The notes below the pieces were generated by a model. That model was not told the origin of the DNA and did not search any database. It saw only the letters and a list, made by a program, of their open reading frames with translations. Shown one piece after another: positions 56,665 to 64,000 of a DNA stretch of 64,000 nt. Origin of the DNA: Pelodera strongyloides (Eukaryota > Nematoda > Chromadorea > Rhabditida > Rhabditidae); assembly GCA_036852015.1 (NCBI GenBank), contig JAANDG010000004.1, positions 806,001 to 870,000 on the forward strand, given 5' to 3'. Made by a program: the position numbers and the translations under genes. The stretch's first letter is position 1; each line of letters starts with the position of its first letter.

Positions 56665-56841
56665 AGCGAAATACCGGCCGGTTTTTGAAACGCATCGTGG
56701 ACAACAGAATTCTTACTTATTTATGTTAGTTACTCGATTTTAGCTCCATTTTTTATTTTAATTTATGCTCATTTGCAGAAGCTGCATACGAATGTTGGTG
56801 TCCTCGATGTGTTTCAAACACCGGCCGGCATTTCGCTTTAA
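56661..56841. mobile_element. TTAA foldback MITE, CCGGCCGG family (family 4)
   Basis: 181 bp with ends TTAAAGCGAAATACCGGCCGG and CCGGCCGGCATTTCGCTTTAA. Reference copy for the remnants at 28494-29064 and 39740-39925. Starts at the last TTAA of the family 1 copy. Confidence 0.88.
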
Positions 56842-57600
56842 GATCCATCACCGTGTCGCAAGGGAGACATTTGTTATGTTCTTGACTAGTATTACTACCG
56901 GAAGGAAGTAACGTCAAGCTTTACGAGATATGAAAAATGAGCTGCAATTCTTATGCGACTGTGACTTGATTGTCTTGTTCTTTTTTCTAAGTCTTTGGAT
57001 TGTTTGTTGAAAAAAGCCAGAACATGGAAGAGGGTTTAAATATAAAAGGTAAAGAAATATTGATAGCGTATACTACTCACTTAGTACATATTTATGTTAT
57101 GCACAAGGACTACATGATGATGCTTTGTTATCCTTTGAAAGCTGTGCGTGACTGCCATTTTTGTTGCGCAAGTTTTACCCGTCAATCGATATATTCCACA
57201 AGTTATTTTTTTCTAACAATTATGTAAGGTTTAGTAAACATGTGTAAACTCAATAAAAGAAAGGAAATATGTTTACACAGCAAAACGCACATAATCTATT
57301 ATTATTCGAAGCGTTAAAAAGTTAGCAGCAGAATCGGCCACTATACCATTCAATAAAGTACAGACTACGCTACAACAATGAAAACCCGAAAAGCTAGTTA
57401 CCTGGAGGAAACATAGGAAATGTCCTAAGCCGAATAAACAGAGCTCGAAGGAGGGAAAAAAGATGGTGAAGGGAAAATGTCTGGTTTTGCAAAAAGACAT
57501 GCATCGGGCGGTTATTGATTGGTTTGGTGCGGGGCAGCCCCTTTTTGTTACGTTCTGTTAATGCAAATATTGATTGGTTATTGAGGGCTGCCTCGCAGTC
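56842..57600. other. no gene recognised
   Basis: AT-rich, without spliced exons or repeat family members that I could identify. Confidence 0.4.
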
Positions 57601-57727
57601 AGACAAAAATGGGCGGGGTCATGACCCTTTTAAGCACGCTTGGAGTATTCCCAAGTCATTCTAGGCTATTTACCCACGTGCAGCGCACGGCTCCTGGGGC
57701 CGTGCTAGGATTTCGTATTCGGCGGAA

Positions 57728-58695
57728 GCGTTTGCTAGTGTGTCCCACCCGCCAACCCTTACTTTGGTTGTTTTAGCGGTTCCCAGACGCGTTGTGGAGG
57801 AGTGTCGCGGTTTGGTACAAAGCGGAAGACAGAAAGTGGCGAAAGTTTTGAAGGGAGTGAGTGCTACAGCCAGAGCGAAGGGAACACTCAAGTCCTATGA
57901 TGGTTTTGCTGCGGAGTTTCAGAACTGGGCTGCGTCGCTCAGTCTCGACATTGATCTCCCCAGGTACGGTGCCTGTATTTTTGCGATTTGTGGGAGAGGC
58001 AGCAGTTTAAGAAACTGTTTACGGCAAAACCGGCGTTGGACTACCATTTTGGGGAGCTGAAAGCGGAACAGAAGGAGGTGGCAGATTTGATTTTGGAATC
58101 AGCTAGGAGGTGTGCTCCGCCTACAGTACATAGAGAAAAAGTAGATGTGGAAAAAGTACGAGAGGTGCTGAGCGCAGCGAACGAAGAGGGAGCAGAAAAT
58201 TGGCAGTTGCTTCGCTATGCTTTGTTTTGTAGTTTTGGATTCTTTGGGCTCCTGAGGATTTCGGAAATTTGCGAACTCCGTTGGTTAGACTTAGAGGTCA
58301 CTGAACAACATATAATTTTGAATTTGGTAAGGAGCAAGACTGACCAGTATGGTCGCGGTGATAAAGTTAAGATTGCGTTCGAGGGCTCAGATTCGGTACT
58401 GAAATCAGTTTTTCAGAAGTATCGGGAGTCTGTTCCGGCGGACCCTATGCATGCGTTTCTGGGAGATCGGAGAGGAAAGAGGATCACACCAAATTCGTGG
58501 AGATCGATCGCGAAGAAGATGGGACTTGTCTACGGTATTACACAAGGCCCACATGGTTTGCGAGGAGGCGTCGCTACTTATGCCCTGGCGAACGGTTTGG
58601 CAGAAGAGACCGTGTGCAGATTGGGGCGCTGGAAAGGCGAAATGAGCATGTGTCCTTATGTGGATGCGGCAAAGTTGCCTGGTCTTTCAGCGTAG
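57728..58695 (+). pseudogene. tyrosine recombinase (DIRS/Crypton-like), frameshifted
   Basis: Two frames, about 57728-57965 and 57970-58695, give a continuous recombinase only across a one-base shift near 57965. The first part is the helical DNA-binding (core-binding) domain (KGTLKSYDGFAAEFQNWAAS). The second holds the catalytic domain: Arg in GLLRISEICEL, Lys in RSKTDQYG, HGLRGG (HxxR), GRWKGE and the nucleophilic Tyr in MCPYVDAA. No reverse transcriptase or second gene is nearby, and terminal repeats were not found. No intron fits the frame change. GC content is higher than the flanks, which fits a transposed gene. Confidence 0.75.
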
Positions 58696-58699
58696 CCTT

Positions 58700-60965
58700 A
58701 TTCAATGTTTTACTCAGTGTTATATTCCATTTCTTGTTGGGCAGCTCCTTTAGAGTCTTGTTGGTTTTTGTTCCGATATCATTGTTTTCTGTATTCTATA
58801 CTCCTCATATGTACTCGCATATATACCCGTATCTATAGCCATTCCATTTTGTTGCTCTGTTGTTGTTACCGTATGCTCATGCTAAAGTTTTTTCCCTTGT
58901 GTTCCGATGTCAGCCGGTCTCGGCGCGCGGATCGGTTCGTTATGTGTTAATATGTGCACGTGTGGGAATAAAGCCTTAATTAGTTTGTTGTCTTTTTGCA
59001 AAACACTAGTTTTCATGAAGTGAGTTACGAGCGAAATGAAAATGACCTATCTTTACATTTTTCGTTTCTCAAGTTGCGAAGTCACACCACTTACGCAGCT
59101 TATTTTTTCCAACTGGTACACACTTATATATACTATTAGTTACGGTATGGTGTTAATTTATCTGAAATTTGATTTCAAGTTAGGCACCCAAATATTAGTT
59201 ACTTGAAGTCATCCCGCGGCTTAACTATGTGAACATAATAATGTAAACTGCAGCACATGAAACGTAAGACTCGTGACACGGCGAGAACATAACGAAGCGG
59301 CATAGAAAGACATTCGTTTCACTGGCAGTATATATATATATACCAGACGGCTGCGCCGCCTGAGGCTACCTTCTAATACATTTTTATTTCATACATACGT
59401 GAAACGTGGATTCAAAAGTGATTCAAAAAATTAGCATATGCTGTTGCGACTTCGTACAACGAAACGTACACGGAAAGGGAATGTTTAATATAATTGTCTG
59501 AATTAGTCACAATTACGCAAGACTGTGTTCATCAATGATAAATTAGCGTGTTTTGTAAAGTATAAATAATCTCTCTTCTCTCGTTCAGATATGTGTATTA
59601 TCGACTGTCGACGGATCTACTGTGACTGAGCTGTTTGGAAGGATCCCAACTTCTCGTGCCAGAACCTGTTCGCCTGCGTCTGTTGCCACTATAATCCCCG
59701 AGCATTGGTATAAGCCGGAGGAAGAGCACAGACCTACGAAGCGTCAGGAAGAGCCGAGATAAAGCAATCCAAACCCAATCATCTCTCTGATCAATAAAGA
59801 TTCCGCCTCGGCGACCTATTCCTGTGTTCTACATATTCAGTTTCTGTGTTATCGGTTGTGAACACGAGCAGGTGATTACAAGTGGTGCACCGTCCGTTGG
59901 TAACTTATAGCTCGGGCGCGTCCTTTCCCCCCCCAGTACACCTTGGTGTACTTCCCTTACTGCTCACCCCCGGTCTCTTCCAGACTGCTTGTACCTTCGG
60001 GTGCCTGCGGTTGCCAGCTCGGTTGGCAGGTTACGCCCTTGGAAATCGGACCCCATAGGCTTCGGCCGACGATTGGCTCCGGCCTACCATTGCCCACGTG
60101 CAACCAATTTATATTATTTTCATTTTTCCTATTATCAATTTGAACACTTTTGTGTTCTTTTAAGTTTTATTTGGACATTTTTTGTCCACTATTTTTATGC
60201 TAAAATTTTTATGCTAAAATCCTCGCTTTATTGCTTCTTTTGTTGCTCTAGATTTGCATGTTCCTTGTATTTTAATCGAAGTACTTTGAGCGCCGCGGAC
60301 GCGCCCGAACGATATACCACACACTTTCCGTATATGCAGCCTTTTTTGGACTTTGTGAGAGGGGCGCTCGGGATGTGAGATGGCTCAGTGCATGGGAACA
60401 TGAACTACTGAACCAATCCTACTTCCTGAGCGTAACGCACATCATCCAAACACACAATCAATCAATCAAACAAACAAACAAAGCTCCAAATTTTATATAA
60501 TAAGATATATATAAATCACTAACTACGGCAAGCTTCGGCTGGTAGTTCTTGCCATATAACTCTCTTAGTTTTTAATTAAAAAAAAATCTGGTTTTCATTG
60601 TTGGAATCGCAGTGCTCACTTGCATATTATGAGGAGTTTACAGTTTACACCATATGCGATATGTGTTCTCTAGTGAGCCTGACCCTTTAACTTTTCTCGT
60701 GAAATGTTATCAACTATTTTTTTTTATAATTTTGAGCAGCTTTTTATTGAATAACTTCAACCAGTTCAAAGTAAGCCACAGCAAATCAAACGGAGAATGA
60801 AAAAGGTTAGTGTCTCGGATTTGAAATGTATGTTGGGCCGAATTCCCATGTGGTGTATCCAAATAACTGCGTGATACTGCGCGATTTGTTATTCTAATTA
60901 TTTGCGTACCGAACATGGGAATTTATTTTCCATCACAGGTTCCAAAAACTGCCCGTTATGTCCCT
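58700..60965. other. no gene recognised; possible LTR remnant at 59440-59890
   Basis: The stretch 59560-59890 is GC-richer, has AATAAAG near 59798 and ends GATTACA followed by AGTGGTGCACCG, which looks like an LTR end plus a primer-binding site. The other LTR and the exact start were not found. A short TA run is at 59327-59341. Confidence 0.3.
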
Positions 60966-61633
60966 TTAAAGGGTCAGAACCACCGATATAACCCTATATT
61001 TATTATTTGATCATAATGCATATAAAGGGTGTGTAAGATAGGTGTAAGGTAGGGAACATGGGAAATATCTAATATCGTAGTCTAAGTCTCTCTCTCTTCT
61101 CCGTGCATAGAACCAGCCGGATTTCATTACGCTTGTGCTTGCTTGTTTGTATGATGTGACCTCTCGCCGTATAAATCACTTGACGACTTTATTATAATAT
61201 TCTAATGCAATACAATTCATAATACCACGACAACATCAATACAATTCATAATACCACGACAACATAAGTTTATCAAGCCAACAGATCCTAAGACTAACAT
61301 GTTCACCCAACATGTATTACAGGTGTTTATTACAATATATACAAACCAAACATCACTGTCAGCTTCACCCTGTTTCCGGGGAGCTTTCCCACAAAAGGTA
61401 CCGTAGACAGGCCTTGGGAAGAGAAGTTAATTTGCATATGCACAGCAAAGGTGTATATGCAAACTAGTGTGCAAACGACCTGTCTACGGTACCTTTAGTA
61501 GGAAAGTTCACCGGAAAAACGTCCCCAGGATGAAGCTGAATGATATTTAGTTTGTATATATTGTAATGAACACCCCTTATATGCATTATGATAGAATAAT
61601 CAAAGGTTTATATCGGTGGGCATGAACCTTTAA
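60966..61633. mobile_element. TTAA foldback element, family 3
   Basis: 668 bp with TTAA ends. The left part reads GGGTCAGAACCACCGATATA, the right part TATATCGGTGGGCATGAACC. Subterminal arms contain TGCATATAAAGGGTGT / ACCCCTTATATGCA and the inner palindrome GGTACCGTAGACAG. Non-coding. Confidence 0.8.
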
Positions 61634-61974
61634 AATTATAAAAGGAGTTAGCTATCAATAAAAAAGACTTATCACTTATGTACTTATTTACATCTCAAAA
61701 CTGAAACACTAAATGCAACTATGAAGAAGTACGTGAATGAATTGAAAAAACAATGTACTATCCGTAGAAATAAGACAAACAGTTATTTGTGGCATAGGAG
61801 TAGCTACATTATGTAGCAACAAAAAAAGCGAGTAATAAAAAGGAAGCCTTTGGATGAAGTCATTGATTGAGGTCACATACACATATATAGACGTTGGTAA
61901 TATGTTTCGATGACTCGTCAATTATGGAACAATAATAATAAAGCAAATAAACAGCATCTTTATAATAAAGTAGA

Positions 61975-63859
61975 TCACTCCGGGGGAATGCCAGCAACTT
62001 GAAGTTCCAACCTGTAAAATTTGAACATAATCCTGATTAAAAAACAAACGTGTGAATGTTGAATTTTTTCAAGTGTCACATGTTCGGAGAAGTGCAGTTT
62101 TTCTACCACAATAGAAAGGGCAAGAAAATAAAGCTCACATGCGAAGCTGTTGTGTTAGAACTTCGATTCGTAGGTCACGGTCATCGAGGGCTTGAGTAAG
62201 TTGCTGAATTATATGATTTTTTATTTATATAGATAGCATTGTATAACTCGCTAGATCGTGCAATACGATTTTTTCTTGAGGAACCTGCCGGGATTCATCT
62301 TTGAAGAATTCCTCATAGCATGATTGTGTTACAGTGGCTACTTAAAGGGATAGGTTCGTCTCAAATCACCTCTCTTTTTATTGTTTTTATTGATAATAGC
62401 ACAAATATCATTCACAATGAAAAGTAAATCAATCACAGAACAATACGCCTCGCAGAAAAAGCTTCCTTTATTGGAAGCTAGTTGATCGGAAGCCAAAATC
62501 TAAACTCAAAAACTACCGTACACAGATCGCGCGGGCTATTGGCAATTAGCCAAACTGATTAAATCATACTACCGGTGGAAAATAATGGCCAGCCGAGTGT
62601 AGTTTGTAACTTGGCTAGTTGCCATTAGCCCGCGCGTGTTCTGTGTACGGTATTAGTTTTTGAGTTTAGATTTTGGCTTCCGATCAACTAGCTCCCAATA
62701 AAGGAAGCTTCTTCTGCGAGTTCGTATTGTACAGTGATTGATTTAATTTTCATTGTGAATGATAGTTGTGCTATTATCAATAAAAACAATAAAAGGAGGG
62801 GTGATTTGAGATGAACCCCTGCAATAGTGTCTGTTTTTTTTGTTTCTTTATTTTCTATAAGGGATAATAAAAATTTGGAATACAAAGAGTAGTGTTCTAT
62901 TTCCATACTAAGATATTGGGTGATAAAGTGGTGGATTGATTTTTCTATATTTTCTATAAGGGATAATAAAAATTTGGAATACAAAGAGTAGTGTTCTAGT
63001 TCCATACTAAGATGTTGGGTGATAAAGTGGTGGATTCATCGGTCCGGAATGCAGGGGCAATTGTTCTATACAGGATAATTACCCTTTTTGTATGCCGGAC
63101 CGATCAATCCACCACTTTATCACCCAACATCTTCGTGAGTATTGAAATGGAACACTACTTTTTGTATTCCAAATTTTTATTATCCCTTATTGAAAAAAAA
63201 AAAAAAACAGACACTATTTCAGGTGAACCGATCCCTTTAACACTGCAACCTTTTTGAGCCTTACTTTACACGTAAGACCGTGAAAACCTACAGTACCTTG
63301 GCAAAACAAGGTCTTCGTCAAAAAACATACTTGTATAAAATCTTCTGAACCTTGTCCCGCGTCATCAGTTCTCTCTCGTACCTAAAATAAGATATTAGTT
63401 TAGATAAAAGATCTTATTGAAAACTGATGAAATTTTTACTTACAAACGAATCGCTAAATCTAGCACGGAGTAGAATGCATTTTTTTATCGTGGCCGATCA
63501 GCGCGAATGGGCGTGACAGTAGCGATATATTTCTGGTATCCCTGTGGTAAATTCCTGGTTACTGCGTGAATGTTGCTCATGAAAATTGGAAAATATTTCA
63601 CCCTACTATTTCATCCTACCATCCTACTATTTCATCCTACTTAATTTTTTCATCCTACCACAAGGATAATCAGATGGAGTGGTCAAAAATAGAGGTTATC
63701 CGGAGTGGGTCTGTCTATTTAATCCATGTATTACTTTTGTTGCACTTTACTGTTAATTTTAAAGCCTTCGCCAACCGTCTCTTGAATTTTTCGAAGATCA
63801 ACTTTAGCTTTGGCTGCATCCGTTCTCTCCTTGTCAAGCGCTGCTACCAGTTGATTGTT
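61975..63859 (-). CDS. coiled-coil protein (gene D), 3' part; 5' end outside window
   Basis: I do not recognise this gene. In-phase exons 63859-63776, 63381-63331, 62203-62139 and 62011-61975 (TGA). The visible 78 residues are a charged coil (NNQLVAALDKERTDAAKAKV, QLTQALDDRDLRIEVLTQQL) with a short non-coil end (LELQVAGIPPE). The style is the same as genes A and B. More exons are expected to the right of the window. Introns hold members of three foldback families. Confidence 0.55.
62342..62822. mobile_element. TTAA foldback MITE, family 5 (AAAGGGATAGGTTCGTCTC)
   Basis: About 480 bp palindrome. Arms carry CAATAAAAACAATAAA, CTTCCTTTATTGGAAGCTAG and CCCGCGCG segments around a centre near 62580. 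The right TTAA is eroded and abuts the next element. Confidence 0.8.
62823..63240. mobile_element. foldback MITE, family 2, left-truncated with tandem duplication
   Basis: Lacks the first about 23 bp; the segment ATAAGGGATAATAAAAATTT...GATAAAGTGGTGGAT is present twice in tandem on the left arm. Right end GAACCGATCCCTTTAA intact. Confidence 0.78.
63490..63722. mobile_element. family 1 MITE, right half only
   Basis: Matches the right arm of 56247-56664 (CGCGAATGGGCGTGACA, ACTGCGTGAAT, GGATAATCAGATGGA) with a short CATCCTACTATTT repeat at 63600-63660. Left half missing. Confidence 0.65.
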
Positions 63860-64000
63860 CTAAATATCTTCTATACAGGAAATTCAAGCTCATATCTTTT
63901 ATTAAAAAAATAAAGGGACAGTCAAAAGGTTTATCCTGGATTTAGCTGTGCACCAAATGTGGATTTCAGAAGCAATACTAACAATACATCATGAAAACGA

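Overview
This is a eukaryotic, AT-rich, transposon-rich window, most likely from an invertebrate that uses spliced-leader trans-splicing (a nematode or another such lineage; the exact group cannot be fixed from the sequence). Evidence: genes are split into many short exons with GT...AG introns and short (T)nCAG or (T)nAG acceptors. Eight genes have a 3' splice acceptor 0 to 13 nt upstream of the start codon. Mobile DNA includes BEL/Pao-like, Merlin, hAT, tyrosine-recombinase, SINE and TTAA-flanked foldback elements.

Left part, plus strand: the 3' two thirds of a METTL13-type eEF1A methyltransferase gene (1913-7298, 5' end outside the window), with a tRNA-Pro(CGG) gene and a tRNA-derived SINE antisense in one intron. 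Next come exons of an unidentified gene (7329-8532) and a complete INPP5A-type inositol polyphosphate 5-phosphatase homologue (11524-15663). The INPP5A homologue has lost most catalytic residues and looks like a pseudophosphatase.

Middle, minus strand: four co-oriented conserved genes in transcription order RPL32 (40422-39232), CCT3 (37330-32916), a MIC26/MIC27 (ApoO) MICOS subunit (31860-30120) and JMJD6/PSR-1 (29587-17404). JMJD6 is stretched to 12 kb by insertions in its introns. One intron holds a gag-only LTR element with apparently identical LTRs, whose gag is split by a hAT-like element. Another holds a Merlin element with a second hAT-like element inside its transposase. A third holds a foldback element with a SINE inside. 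All ten JMJD6 exons still join in frame.

Right part, minus strand: four small coiled-coil protein genes (63859-61975 partial, 52839-50799, 50621-49175, 46487-41840) that I do not recognise. Their introns and spacers hold several families of TTAA-bounded foldback elements, a 2.2 kb foldback element with GTACATC-type repeats in its arms, and a frameshifted tyrosine-recombinase gene (about 57728-58695, plus strand).

Exon coordinates come from reading splice sites and phases by eye against known family architecture. CCT3, JMJD6, MIC27, RPL32 and coiled-coil genes A and B are phase-consistent throughout. METTL13 and INPP5A each have one junction that is off by one base.
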